DNA from: Branchiostoma floridae
Lineage: Eukaryota > Chordata > Leptocardii > Amphioxiformes > Branchiostomatidae
Direction: 5' to 3'
Length of the DNA: 64,000 bases
Assembly (NCBI RefSeq): GCF_000003815.2
Contig: NC_049994.1
Span: 2,841,464 to 2,905,463, forward strand
Shown here: piece by piece, positions 43,801 to 52,800 of the stretch
Layout of the letters: each line of letters starts with the position of its first letter
How positions within the stretch are numbered: the stretch's first letter is position 1
Translations under genes and position numbers: made by a program
The notes under the pieces: generated by a model
Database searches by the model: none
Told to the model about the DNA's origin: nothing
What the model saw: only the letters and a program-made list of their open reading frames with translations

Positions 43801-46494
43801 GATTGTACATTGTTACAATTTGTTTATGATATCCTTTATGACAAAAATTTTGTCACTCATGTTTCATCTAACCTCCCTTTAGAAAATTGGAATCTACATA
43901 GGATGACATCCATTGAATTTACTTGCTGTGGCCTTAATTAAGTGCAATAAGGCATAACCTGTCCTTGGTGCTGAATAAGCCTTCCAATGTCATACATGTT
44001 CAATACATGCAAATACAGTCACTTCAAACATTTACCTGTTGTGACGGAGTCACTGCAATAGTTTTTGGCATACCCAAGGCTAACTGCGCATGAGCAGAGA
44101 AGAGGGGGTCAGGAGACAGAGAGGTTGGCAGTGTGAAGTCCTGTTATGTAGATTTAGAGGTTTCATGCATTAAAAGAGCAACATCGGAACAACAGCGTCG
44201 GTCTATCTTGTGACACCTGTACATTTCAAACCTATAATTCTAAACCCAACTGCAAAGCTGTGTAATTGTCATGTGTGTTCTTGTTTAGAAAGTTTAGATC
44301 CTGTGTTAAATGAAGTACAGCCAAAAGGATGAAATAATGCCAGGATTTCCCCACCCCTGTTCTAATGGATAGGTCCAATCTGTGAGCTGCTATTAAGAGG
44401 TCAAATTAAGGTGAAAGATGGTAAAGGTCACAGTTTTTTTTTCAGATTCTATAAAAAATACACCTAGCAGTAAAATTGGTACTTTATGATCAAGTTTTGC
44501 CAAGGAAAGCAAGTTATTAAAAATAAGTGAATGTTTTTTGAGGGTATGCACCTTGCTCAGAACAAAATCAATCCCTCAAAATGTTGTCTTTCAACATTTT
44601 TTTTCTAAATCCAAGCACCAACTATTTGACCTTATGCGACCATGAACTATTTGTTAATATCGCTACAATTTCACCCAGTTTTTGCAACCTAGAACATCAC
44701 CAAAAGACTATATTTTTACTGAAGTCACAAAACCCACTTATTTTGCAAGGTGTGTGACAGTTCATTAACCACTGCCTTCTAAGAAGAAGTCAAATCCAAT
44801 AATAAGATGCAACTTCAATTGATTAGACATTAGTGCTATGTACTACATTGTATTTTGTGTCCCTCGAGAATGTTCCTGCAATTAGCCTTTGGGCATGATT
44901 TTGCAAATAAACTTGTTATTATAATATTCATGATTGCTGTTGTCGGATACATTGCTTGTGCTTGACCTGTACAGGTGAGGGAGAGGTGGATAGAACAGCA
45001 GAGAACGGGACCATCGCTGCCATCGTGATTGTCCTTGCTGCACTTCTGCTAGCTGTGGTAGGGGTCGCTGCTTTCTTCTATCGTCGGCACCGGTATGTAT
45101 CAAATCTCTACAACTCAGATTCTTTATTTCTTTGTTTGTTTGTATTTTAGCCTTCTTTCCTTCCATAACAACTGTGGTAGTTTTCAGCCTCTAAATGCCT
45201 ACATAAAAGAGGTGCATATTATAAGGAGTCATCATGATCTTTGTAAACTAGGGTAATGCCTCTTAGCTGTTTCTTTTCAGATTGCACTTTGGATGCTCTT
45301 ATAGATACATGTATACTGAAAGTATTTGAGTGAGGGTAAAGATAATAAGAGCCAAATTTAATCATATATTGGCATCTGAAATATTTTGTTAAATATTACC
45401 CATTGAAGATTTTCAATTTCTAGGAGTAGAGCCCTTCTTACTGGAGTTCAAACATACCTGGTTCTATGTAACGTTACATTTCTTTTAAACCTCGCCAGAA
45501 TAGAGGTTGAAACTGATAAACAGTAACAAGACTGGTCCATATCTTATGGTTTATTGGTCCCATCTACAAGCGAAGTTTTATTCACGGGCCTCCCATTTTA
45601 TCATTCAAACCCCTTTTTTGTGAGCAAAGCATGCCACTGTCAAAATATCAGTCTTAGCCTTAGCTTTGGCAATCCTACTCACAGTGGGGCTAGTAACGCT
45701 AGTTAACCTTTATCCGTAGGGTAGCCTATATCCGTTGCTTTTAAAAACATTTTATTTTGTCATACCAAGTCGACGGACAGAGGCTTCAAACTGCAATACT
45801 TGCAAAATATGTACAATTTGAAATCATGCATTGTAAGTCGACTTGATATCCGTACGTAGTACCCTGTTCTCGAACACAACGGATAAAGGTTACCCGGCGT
45901 ATACAGGTGAACTAGCGTTACCAATCGATTGATATTCTGTCAAAAAGACATGTATTCTATATGTATCCATGAGATTTTGTTATTTTTGCCCTTGGAACTT
46001 TCAAATGTATGTTAAATCTAAATTCCTTTTTTTTGTATAGGAGTAAGTTGAGGATGGATCACGCTCGAAGTATATACGGAGTTCGCAACAGTCAAAACTC
46101 CACCCTGAACAACCTCTCGGAGCGCCAACCAACACAGGCATTCTCAAACAACATCTATGACAACCCCTGCTTCGAAGGGAACCCAACCCGACCGCAACAA
46201 TCGCCCGCAACGTTGCAGGATCTCGCGGCGGCTAACAAAGCACCTCCGTTGCCTAACCGCCCTCCCTCCCTACCAAAAGTCGGGAACGAAAACCCACAAC
46301 TTAATAGAGCTTGCAAACCAAGTAACGAACTAGTTGTTGGAAACTTGAACAAACAGGAGAACCACTATGAAGTGTGTGGTCCTGGGGTAAGCTCTAAGGG
46401 AAATTCAAGTGAATCCAGTAAAGACGAATATGGATACGAGAAGCCTGTAAACACATTTGATCCAAGTATCTATGATGATATTATGAAGGATTGA
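31837..46494 (+). CDS. EMI-EGF-SEA single-pass membrane protein
   Basis: Predicted cell-surface protein. Exons: 31837-31907, 33926-33970, 34382-34504, 35204-35343, 40137-40382, 41012-41101, 41575-41702, 42876-43116, 44975-45092, 46041-46494, giving 551 residues without the doubtful exon at 36,611. Signal peptide 1-22 (LFGLLLVTEA). EMI-type Cys domain about 25-95 (NCGFWGWNRC, then YRTSYRTEY). EGF 102-124 (CYHGNC…CACDDGYTGSTC). Two calcium-type EGFs within 127-208 (DEDEC, NECLDNNGGC). Thr/Ser linker 209-238, likely O-glycosylated. SEA domain about 239-355 with the autocleavage-type GSVI at 306-309. TM about 374-396 followed by YRRHR. The 150-residue tail carries NPCF, YEVC, YGYEKP and IYDDI, possible adaptor sites. 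One intron uses a GC donor. I know no named orthologue with this order; mucin-like EGF/SEA proteins share only the latter part. Confidence 0.8.
32055..32396. mobile_element. GGGTGCACC repeat element, orientation 1
   Basis: Runs from 'ctcgaaattcatttttggga' to '…gcacccagtattttgagccctg', full of 'gggtgcacc' blocks. It is the reverse complement of the element at 34,012-34,312. The two lie in inverted orientation in introns on either side of exon 2 of the EMI/EGF gene. Confidence 0.75.
32419..32785. mobile_element. GGCCACACCAATT MITE, copy 1
   Basis: Left 'ggccacaccaattcagtttc' then 'ttggttcac'; right 'gtgaaccaagaaattaaatt' then 'ggtgtggcc'. TIRs are about 30 bases. The interior is nearly identical to the copy at 37,685-38,053, for example 'ttaccactcagcaaattttc'. 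Both lie in introns of the EMI/EGF gene, and the high similarity points to recent activity. Non-coding. Confidence 0.85.
33050..33267. mobile_element. CGGATAAAGGT MITE, copy 2
   Basis: Left 'ctagttcacctgtatttgca' and 'gggtaacctatatccgtg'; right 'cataggttaccccgtggata' and 'aaggtaaaccagcatt'. The middle carries the inverted 'aattgcaatatttcgaa' pair seen in other copies. Confidence 0.8.
34012..34312. mobile_element. GGGTGCACC repeat element, orientation 2
   Basis: Begins 'cagggctcgaaatactgggt' and ends 'atgaatttcgagccctg'. CATGG flanks both sides, possibly a short target duplication. It is the inverted mate of 32,055-32,396. The CAGGGCTCGAAAT ends tie it to the CAGGG-ended group in the zinc-transporter introns. 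Confidence 0.8.
34541..34911. mobile_element. GGCC-TTGATT MITE, copy 3
   Basis: Left 'ttaggccatgttgatttaat' with 'acggatgac'; right 'gttgtcatccatataataaa' with 'tcaacacggc'. It starts 36 bases after the GC splice donor of the EMI exon. Confidence 0.75.
36003..36543. mobile_element. GGCC-type MITE, copy 4 (CAGCAAGTAAATTT variant)
   Basis: Left 'aaggccacagcaagtaaatt' with 'tatggatgacatc'; right 'gatgtcatccataaaattta' with 'cttgctgtggcc'. TIRs are about 35 bases, with the same 'ggatgacatc' core as the TTGATT copies but a different outer arm. It ends 67 bases before the 36,611 EGF exon. Confidence 0.8.
36611..36680 (+). pseudogene. Half calcium-binding EGF exon, probably broken
   Basis: After a good 'ttcctcacag' acceptor the phase-1 frame reads IDECTTQNPDCEQKC, then VNTPGSYR, the first half of a calcium-binding EGF domain. 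It then runs at once into the 74-bp tandem array and a stop. The 'CxCxxGYxL…C' half is missing. The only donor-like site (ag|gtgttt) would give phase 2, which does not join the next exon. Flanking exons are both phase 1, so skipping it keeps the frame. Confidence 0.65.
36685..37060. repeat. Tandem array, five 74-bp units
   Basis: Five near-identical units start at 36685, 36759, 36833, 36907 and 36981, each containing 'ctctctatggaaaatgttgc' and 'catgagacatacagagca'. A partial sixth starts at 37,055. The very low divergence implies a recent expansion. The first unit touches the end of the broken EGF exon. Confidence 0.95.
37120..37585. mobile_element. AGGGGCATTCC (TTAA) MITE, left-truncated copy
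   Basis: The right end 'gtggagtggaatgcccct' followed by TTAA, and an interior block 'cgctgagcacaccgagaagg', match the full copy at 38,168-38,685. The left terminus is missing next to the 74-bp array. Confidence 0.7.
37685..38053. mobile_element. GGCCACACCAATT MITE, copy 2
   Basis: Full-length mate of 32,419-32,785 in the same orientation, with TIRs 'caccaatttaatttcttggt' and 'accaagaaattaaattggtg'. It directly abuts copy 5 of the GGCC-TTGATT family, sharing 'ggcctaaggcc' at the junction. Confidence 0.85.
38053..38890. mobile_element. GGCC-TTGATT MITE copy 5, interrupted
   Basis: The left part (38053-38163) begins 'aggccaggttgattagatta' with 'tagatgacatc'. Homology to copy 3 resumes after 38,690 at 'gtggtcaggagggttgaac'. 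A TTAA-targeted element sits between, so this is a nested insertion. The far end is unclear. Confidence 0.6.
38168..38685. mobile_element. piggyBac-like MITE with TTAA duplication
   Basis: The ends 'aggggcattccactcc' and 'ggagtggaatgcccct' are perfect inverted repeats, flanked on each side by TTAA (38164-38167 and 38686-38689). TTAA duplication is diagnostic of piggyBac-type targeting. At 518 bp with no transposase it is non-autonomous. It is inserted in the GGCC-TTGATT copy. Confidence 0.85.
38990..39710. repeat. Modular repeat with open frames on both strands
   Basis: At least three tandem, diverged modules carry 'ggtaggtgtgtagcggtt', 'aaggtcaagttcgataatgg' and 'ataactcgagaac'. Plus- and minus-strand frames of about 100-150 codons cross them, as in related copies elsewhere in the window. 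The protein repeats are low-quality and match nothing I know. I treat this as a dispersed repeat, not a gene. Confidence 0.55.
40455..40480. repeat. TG microsatellite
   Basis: A short (TG)n run after the EGF2-3 exon. Confidence 0.8.
40728..40923. mobile_element. CGGATAAAGGT MITE, degraded copy 3
   Basis: 'gggtaacctatatctgtttt' at the left and a weak 'ggttacatcttaagtgaaaa' at the right; the middle 'ctgcaatattttgaaagtac' matches. An older copy than the rest. Confidence 0.6.
42031..42556. mobile_element. Foldback element with about 90-bp arms
   Basis: The left arm (42031-42117) contains 'ctcagggttgacatcgcggc', 'aaagcctaacgatatc' and 'gccagggtatttgggtattt'. The right arm (42467-42556) is its reverse complement with few changes. 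The roughly 350-base centre repeats 'ctcattaatattca' at each edge. Non-coding, within the SEA-exon intron of the EMI/EGF gene. A Pol III B-box-like 'ggattcgaacccc' lies just outside at 42,575. Confidence 0.85.
43273..43499. mobile_element. MITE with TACTGTAAA ends
   Basis: 'tactgtaaaatgtatttaag' and 'ttcgcgg' at the left are mirrored by 'ccgcgaacatttctgcattt' and 'acagta' at the right. The interior carries additional inverted 'gcggtggttttaaatccgcg' blocks. 227 bp, non-coding. Confidence 0.75.
43526..44040. repeat. Tandem duplication of about 300 bp
   Basis: The segment starting 'atgatatcctttatgacaaa' and ending 'cttcaaacatttac' occurs at about 43,528-43,740 and again at about 43,836-44,038. 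Both include a right-end fragment of the GGCC-type MITE ('ccattgaatttacttgctgt'). The duplication happened after that MITE inserted. Confidence 0.75.
45692..45921. mobile_element. CGGATAAAGGT MITE, copy 4
   Basis: Has the best-preserved outer ends: 'gtaacgctagttaaccttta' at the left and 'aggtgaactagcgttac' at the right. Inner blocks are 'gggtagcctatatccgttg' and 'aacggataaaggttacc'. It lies in the last intron of the EMI/EGF gene. Confidence 0.8.
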
Positions 46495-46715
46495 TTTGGT
46501 TCCTGTAAAATTCATTTATTTTTGCAGTAAATTTTGATACGTCCTCTTTACCAAAAATTCCTGACAAAGGGAAATGTATATGTATCTTAATGGTACTACA
46601 GAGTATTGATTCAACCTAAAGAAATAAATGCCTTTTCCCCTGTTCCTTAAAAATGCATCCACACAAAAATAAATGTGTTTTAACATGTTTTTTTTTGTAG
46701 TTATTGCTTTGAGCC

Positions 46716-46721
46716 AATAAA
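46716..46721 (+). terminator. Poly(A) signal of EMI/EGF gene
   Basis: AATAAA about 220 bases after the stop; earlier AATAAA motifs lie at 46,623 and about 46,668. Which is used cannot be told. Confidence 0.5.
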
Positions 46722-46729
46722 AGTTTTAT

Positions 46730-47640
46730 TATGCTGAAATAGACTATGTAGACCTGGACTGCTTAAGATTTAAGAAATGTACATAGATAAGTATAGATCT
46801 TTTAAAGGTTACTTACTTTACTTTTGTCCATTTTCAACATACGTCTTTGAATAGAATATATATTGAAATGAATCTAAGCTATGATTAGTAATGAAGATTG
46901 ATCTGAAATGGTACACATATAGCAGTATGCTTTTTATTGAATTGCATATAACAGCATGCCATGTAGCAGTAACATTGCTTTTTATCTGATAGCCCAATTC
47001 TTAATATTATGTTATCCATAGCAGTATGCTTTTTTATTGAATGGCTAATTAGCATATAGCAGTATGTTTTTTATTGGATGGCTCAGGGTGAACACCATGA
47101 TCAGCTTTTGTATATATTATCAGACAACATATTGTTGTTGCAAGTGGCAAAACATTTTTATTGAAATTTTATATTTTCTATCTGTATTAATATTGATATT
47201 ATGTCAAACCGTAAACTAGAACTTTTGATGGCTACCAACACTGTTCCTTATTAAGCATTTAATATTTTATTGCATCACTAAGTGAAACCAGCTTATTCCT
47301 TAGTCTTAAGCTATTGGAAGATTGAATACCTTAAAACCAATTTTTTTCCGGTAACTACATCATTGTTTACCTTATAGGTGGGCTGCTTAAGATATTATAA
47401 TGCATATATGTATGCTATCAGTTGGCTTTTTTCTCAACTTGAATATTGTATTCAGAATGAATTAAAGTTTGCATTCCTTACCATGATGCTATTAGTGATT
47501 ATTTTTCTTAAATACCACTAAGAAAAAACACAATTTAATAGATTAGCAGCTAACTTCAACCGTGAATAGTTTCATCAGGTTGGTAAGATTTTATGCAAAT
47601 GGATGGTTGCCTTACTAGCGTACTTCTACCAGTATAATGA
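46730..47640. other. Intergenic, left part of duplicated segment
   Basis: AT-rich, no gene. A short motif like 'tagcagtatgctttttattg' recurs three to four times at 46,920-47,075. Parts at 47,340-47,640 match 56,460-57,020. Confidence 0.5.
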
Positions 47641-47642
47641 TA

Positions 47643-48221
47643 CGAGGGGCGTTCAAGAAGTAATGTCCCTGACCCATTTCCCAAAAGAAGGAGATTAATA
47701 AAACTTGGTGCAGTTATTAGTCTTTCTCTTCATAGGAACCACCCAGAGTTATGCATTTCTACCATCGTTTGATGCAGCTCTGGACACCGTTTTTGTAGGA
47801 CACCCCAGGTTGGTCCTCCAACAGATGCCTCATCAATGGCACAAGAGGGACGACCAGGTCTGGGAGCTGTTTCCACAGACTTCCGGCCATGTTTGAACTC
47901 ACAATGCCAGCGTTTTACAAGGTCATATGATGGGGAATCATCACCATAAGTTTCTTTTATTTCATCAGAAGTCTCATTTGGTATGCGTCATTTCAAATAC
48001 AAAAACTGGATCAATGCGCGACACTCAACTGGCTCCATTTCACACCTGGTCCATTTCACACCTGACTCAGTTCAAACACCTTTAAATCAAAAACCAAAAT
48101 TAGTTCAGAGCTGTTTTTTGCAACATAAGCCATAGAGATATGAATCATTACATATGCAAAATTTCATCTAGATCAGACAACTAGAAGTGGGTCAGGGATA
48201 TTACTTCTTGAACGCCCCTCG
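47643..48221 (-). mobile_element. Mariner-derived element, copy A
   Basis: TIRs 'cgaggggcgttcaagaagta' and 'ttcttgaacgcccctcg', with TA on both sides. At 579 bp it is an internally deleted derivative. The minus strand retains decayed sequence equivalent to the transposase N-terminal region that is clearer in copy B. The probable empty site is preserved in the paralogous segment near 57,016. Confidence 0.85.
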
Positions 48222-48521
48222 TATTTGATCTAAGGCTACAACACAATTTATTGTCCCTTTGGGTCATTTCTTGTCATGTAAACCATATTCAAAGAAGAAA
48301 AGATTTTTCTTCTGAAATCAGACAAAAATTAACAAGCGTCCTCCATAAATTTTAACATGCTGTGGTCTAAGAATTATTCTTACTGTAGATTGCCCAATGA
48401 CAAATTTTGTCACAAATGCTAAAGTTATGGGTTTTGGAAAATTGAATTTCGTGTTAGACATTAGAGTCTAAGTTTGCTTCTTTAATTGATAGAATCTCCT
48501 TAGATCAGTCACGGTATTCAT

Positions 48522-48780
48522 TTACGCCTCCTTCACTTTTATTCCCGGGGTAATGTCCTATAGCCGTTGTCTTTTAAAATCGTTATTTAGGGATATCAAG
48601 TATCCGGATGTTGGGCTATTTTTAAAGCAACTGCAATATTTTGAAAATATTGCAATTTGAAACCACCGTCTTTGCGGACTCATCCCTGCCTGGTTCTGAA
48701 TGTTGATTTTACGAACAACGGATAAAGGTTCCCCTGCGGATAAAGGTTACCCTACGGATAAAGGTGAAGCTAAGCGTTGT
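48522..48780. mobile_element. CGGATAAAGGT MITE, copy 5
   Basis: Left 'cacttttattcccggggtaa'; right end with the terminal 'cggataaaggt' block repeated three times. It ends only a few bases from the stop codon of the first cysteine-rich gene, so it makes up most of that gene's likely 3' UTR. On the minus strand it contains AATAAA at 48,538-48,543. Confidence 0.75.
48538..48543 (-). terminator. Candidate poly(A) signal within MITE
   Basis: AATAAA on the minus strand, about 243 bases after the stop of the first cysteine-rich gene. It arises from a base change in the MITE end and is shared by the paralogous copy at 57,528. Confidence 0.4.
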
Positions 48781-48785
48781 AAGTT

Positions 48786-51700
48786 TCAACCACGGATGGA
48801 AGGGTTACAGATGTCTCCCTTCTTGTCCGCCTCTTGCTGGGTTAGGCACGTCCCCGTACGGAAGTCATCCTCGTTGGCACAACACACCAAGTCTCCCTGG
48901 CATGCGCAGTCGTCCTCGCTTGCGTGTGGCAGTCCGGTGTCACATGGTTGATTATGGCCTCCACAACCTGTTAGGTTAAAGGTCAATATCAATCTCTCTA
49001 TTAAATGTTTGCTTTAACTTAAGTCAGACAGTGGTAGTATAGCACTGTCTTGAAGACAGTAACCTACAGATTGTATTTGCAATATCTATCTATAAAACTA
49101 TCTATGATATCCTTCCACAGATTACCGACGAAAAATAATGTTGCATTGTTTTTTCGATTGTCCCTGCTTTACCTTAGATTTGCCGTTCACATCATAAACC
49201 ATTTTTAACGATACGAAACTTGCTAGGAGGATAACTTTTTTTCTCAAATAAGTGCGGACCAGTGCGGACTGTCTTGACAAAAACACCCCTGCAGTTCCGA
49301 AATTAAATGTTAGGGGGCTGAAACCTGCCACACTTTTTTTATGACGCTTCAAGCTATCTACCAGCCAAATGTCAAGATCATATCACGTCCGGGACAAGAC
49401 ATCCATAGAAAAAACTGCTATGATAGAATATTCTCCTTGATCATGCAAATAATCTCCTATTTTGCATAATCAATATTTCATTTTTTTACATCATCGTCTA
49501 AGGTATCTACATACCAAAGATCATTTGTTCCCTCCGTTGTTCCCTTCTTGAGTCATCCGTTTCAGAAGTTTTTGACAAAAATACCCCTGCTACCCCAATA
49601 CTAGCTGCTAGGGGGTCCAAACTTATGTAACTTAGTCCTGAGCACAAGAGCTATCTAAAACCCCCAAATCGTGACCATAACTTGTTCAGAACATGAGATA
49701 GCAAACCCGGAATTTGTGCTGCAGTACCAAGGGAAGCCGCTAGGGGGCCCAAAATCTAATCATTTCCAGCTTTCATCGCACCCAACCAACACCAAGTATG
49801 AAACCAATTCACTCAGCCGTTCTTGAGTTATCTTGTTGACAGACAGACAGACAGACAAACGCTGTTTAAGATACAACCTCCATGACATTTAATTGAGGTA
49901 AAAATGGATAAAGGTTACCCCACGGATAAAGGCTATCTAGCGTTATATAAAGAAATCAATTCTTACAGGCTGGCACGCATCCACAGGTGTAGAACTCGGC
50001 ATTGCAGCCACCGCAGTAGTTAGCCACACATTGAGCATCAGGGGTGCCAGGGCAGGTTTTCCCCTCACAGGGGTCAACCAAGCAGTTGTATACCGGCTGT
50101 TCTTTAGGACACACTGGTAGTACGTGGTGTTGGGAAAAATTAATAAAACTCAAGTCAGAAAATCATGAACAGTGTATGCTATTCATAACATGGGACACTT
50201 TACAAAATGGATACTTTAATAGGTTTTTGAATTCAAATGCTAATTTGTCATCAAAGGAAGACATGTACCCTGGTGGTACTTGGTGTTGGGAAAAATTGAT
50301 AAAACTCAAGTCAGACATTCATAAACTAAAGACAGTGGATGCTAACTGAAACATGTGTACAAAATGGATACTTAGGTTTTTGAATTCAAATGCTAATTTG
50401 TCATCAAAGGAAGACATGTTATCTAAGAACAAAAAATGAGGAATTTGTTATTCATCACTTTATACTTTAAGTCAAGGTTCCTTGCCACTTAGATTTCAAA
50501 TTGAATGCAGGCTTTTTTTCCGTACTTCCGCATAGGTTTTGGGGTCTGAAATAATTGTGTCATCTATATATTGTTTCGCCCTGCAGGAAAATGTGGTTCT
50601 TTTAAAAGACTAATAAAATCAGATTTTGTCATTAGACATCTAGCCTTTTTATTAGACTTAATACGGTAAACGACCGTGATTTTTTGACATTTCAATAAGT
50701 ATGCTGTATTCTTAGATTGTATTGTAGTATTATTTTGATGGTATTTATGTGAAACATTCCAACTATTCCACAGTATCTTTCTGTTTTCCACCTTTTTAAG
50801 GTAAAAGTACAAATTAGAACAAACCTTCGGGGACACAGCCCGCAACATCAAACTTCTTCTCGTTGCATTTCGTTGGTTTCTTCCCTAAAGGTAAACATAA
50901 CATTATGTTTTTTTTTTCTATTTGCTTTTTGGACAGACAAGGACAATGTGGCACTGCACTCAAGTTTTGTAACTTATATCAACAGTGCCACATACACGGT
51001 ACCCATTTTTACACCTGGGTGAAGTGAGGAAAGTCGTGTCAAGTGCCTTTCCCAAGGGCACAACGTCAAGGGCATTGCGGGGATCGAACTCAGAACCTCT
51101 AGATTTCGAGCAGAACGCTCTACCAGTTACGCCACGCCCGACGCCACATCATGTTTGGAAAAAAGGAATCTGAATGTTTGCTAATCCAATGTATGCCTAA
51201 TGTTTGGTTCAGATTTCAAAACCAGGGTCCGGCCAGACTGTATGTGGCTGGAAAATTAAAAAGTGAGTATACACACAAGTTATGCTCAAGACTAGGGGTG
51301 GGTATATTCTAGCCTCTACCAAGCTTCGTGGTTTGGTGGTCTAATTGTCGAAATTGGTCAAATAGAGTGAATAGTACGCTAGGGGAGTCAGCCGGCCGAG
51401 TAGGGACATTCTCCAAACCACACTTGAAAAATGGTCCTACTCGGCCGGCTCACTCCCCTAGCGTACGGTGACTCTATTTGTCCAATTTCGACAATTAGAC
51501 CATCAAACCACGGAGCCTGGTAGAGGCTAGGTATATTAGTACAGAAAAATGAAGTACAGGTCCATTTGTGATCCAAATGATCACGTTCAATTAGGCTTGA
51601 ACTTGGACCTGATTTTCTGAACCTGGACCTAAGAAAGGGCGATACTCGAAACAATGTTCCCTTTCTCTAGATATTGTTTTAATGGTGTATCTGACTCCCA

Positions 51701-52328
51701 CTGGCGTTTTGAAATCATATCGTCTTCTAAACAGGGCTAACTATCACCTAGCGGCATGCTTGACTCACTCGGTAGAAACTTGGTAGAAATGACTTTTTAC
51801 TCTACTCACCCCTCTTGGTTCAGTAACGTGTTTTATATTGGCGACATGTCAGCAGATTTCAATAACAAAGACGACTTTGAAATCAATGTCCTTTACATAC
51901 CTGATCGCATCAACATTGTTCTCTGTATAATTCCTGTTTGCGAAATATCTAGCTATCTTAATAATGTTTTCCATGATTTCGCTGACAATGTCACCAACAA
52001 CGAATGGTTAGAAATCAAAGTCTTTGATAATCAATTGCAAATGTATCTACTATTATTTTACTCCGAATATCTTCTTCTATTTGTACTACGTAACTCTAGG
52101 ACTAACTGTGATGACCTTGGATGACAAAATGTGATGACCTATCGTTGGACGACGAGAAAAAACATTGCCCCGGTCTATTGGATTATCCCAGCTTTAGATT
52201 CAGGCTTATCGAGACATCACGAACAATTTCAACGGCATAGAAGACTTGGTGAACACATTCTACATACTTGCGGAATCAGCCACTGTCACAATGACGATGA
52301 TCACGACGATCTTGGCAAAAAGCTTCAT
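48786..52328 (-). CDS. Secreted cysteine-rich protein A
   Basis: Small secreted protein. Exons on the minus strand: 52268-52328, 50825-50884, 49967-50113, 48786-48967. All are phase-1 joins with GT-AG sites, giving 149 residues. Signal peptide (MKLFAKIVVIIVIVTVADSA) is encoded alone by exon 1. Exon 2 is a lysine-rich linker with two Cys. Exon 3 carries the module C51-LVDP-C56, C61-PGTPDA, C69, NYCGGC (72-77) and CGCVPAC. Exon 4 has a second Cys module (CACQGDLVCC) resembling compact disulfide folds, and ends KKGDICNPSIRG. I recognise the NYCGGC-type module as recurring in invertebrate secreted proteins but cannot name a function. The orphan exon at 53,448 is an alternative first exon. Confidence 0.78.
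49190..49860. repeat. Inverted copy of modular repeat, in intron 3 of gene A
   Basis: Reverse-complement copies of the 'ccctagcggct / ataactcgagaac' modules, for example 'gttcttgagttatcttgttg' and 'gctagggggtccaaactta'. Long-decayed. Confidence 0.55.
49902..49946. mobile_element. Solo end of CGGATAAAGGT MITE
   Basis: Only the right end is present, 'ggataaaggttaccccacgg' plus 'ataaaggctatctagcgtta'. It lies 20 bases from exon 3 of gene A. Confidence 0.6.
50114..50420. repeat. Tandem duplication beside gene A exon 3
   Basis: About 150 bases ('ggtgttgggaaaaattaata' to 'tcaaaggaagacatgt') are present twice, at about 50,126-50,262 and 50,282-50,420. The duplicated block begins at the exon's acceptor region ('ctggtagtacgtggtg' and 'ctggtggtacttggtg'). 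Confidence 0.8.
50960..51144 (-). repeat. tRNA-derived SINE
   Basis: On the minus strand the head reads 'tggcgtaactggtagagcg' (A box) and, about 35 bases later, 'gagttcgatcccc' (B box), spaced as in a tRNA. A conserved body follows, including 'gttgtgcccttgggaaaggc' and 'ctcacttcacccaggtgt'. The arrangement fits a SINE2/tRNA family common in deuterostomes; a true tRNA is excluded by the imperfect stems. Lies in intron 1 of gene A. Confidence 0.75.
51309..51530. mobile_element. Near-perfect foldback palindrome
   Basis: Arms of about 100 bases: 'tagcctctaccaagcttcgt', 'ggtctaattgtcgaaattgg' and 'tcagccggccgagtaggga' are each mirrored on the other side, around a roughly 20-base centre near 51,420. 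It would extrude as a long hairpin. Non-coding. Confidence 0.9.
51836..52230. repeat. Copies of the first-intron module
   Basis: Two diverged copies ('cgacatgtcagcagatttca' at 51,843 and 'agacatcacgaacaatttca' at about 52,211) of a segment that borders each signal-peptide exon; compare 53,389, 60,900, 61,797, 61,998, 62,985 and 63,168. It lies just 3' (minus strand) of gene A exon 1. Confidence 0.6.
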
Positions 52329-52420
52329 CTTCCTCTTCGTAAGTTCGAACTTAAGATGTTTAAGGGACCTAAAATGTACCGTCGCCCAAGACAGCTTCCA
52401 CAAAATAACAGTGACGAGTA

Positions 52421-52800
52421 AGTGTGTACGTCTACGAGGTACTGTGTACGTGTCTTGTTCCGGGTTTTTGTTTTTGTATCAACAAATATGGCTGTCTAAA
52501 CTTGGAAGAGCTTTTGTTTTGGTGTGGTTGTACTGCTATGTTTCACTAACTAAGATGGCCGCGACTAATAGATATCATTCTTTTTGCCAAATACATTTAG
52601 AGCAACATTAATCTAACAGCATTGTTTTTGTACTAGGCTTTCAAAGAAAAGAAGATAGTTTCTGCAGAATTTGACATTGACCCGTCCCCATAAGGAAATG
52701 GTTTCTTCTTCAAAAACAGATCCTGTATGAGCGCTTATCAAAATATATATGACGTACGAGGGACAAATGTCAAAACGTTTTTGAGCCAAAGTTCACGATA
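52421..52800 (-). promoter_or_regulatory. 5' flanking module of gene A
   Basis: Contains the ancestral one-to-two units of 'gtgtacgtgtacgagtaa', a 'gtatcaacaaatatggc' block, and 'gagcgcttatcaaaatatat'. The same order occurs before gene B (63,380-63,770) and, without a signal exon, at 61,090-61,800. Conservation between copies suggests it holds the promoter; no TATA box is evident. Confidence 0.5.
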
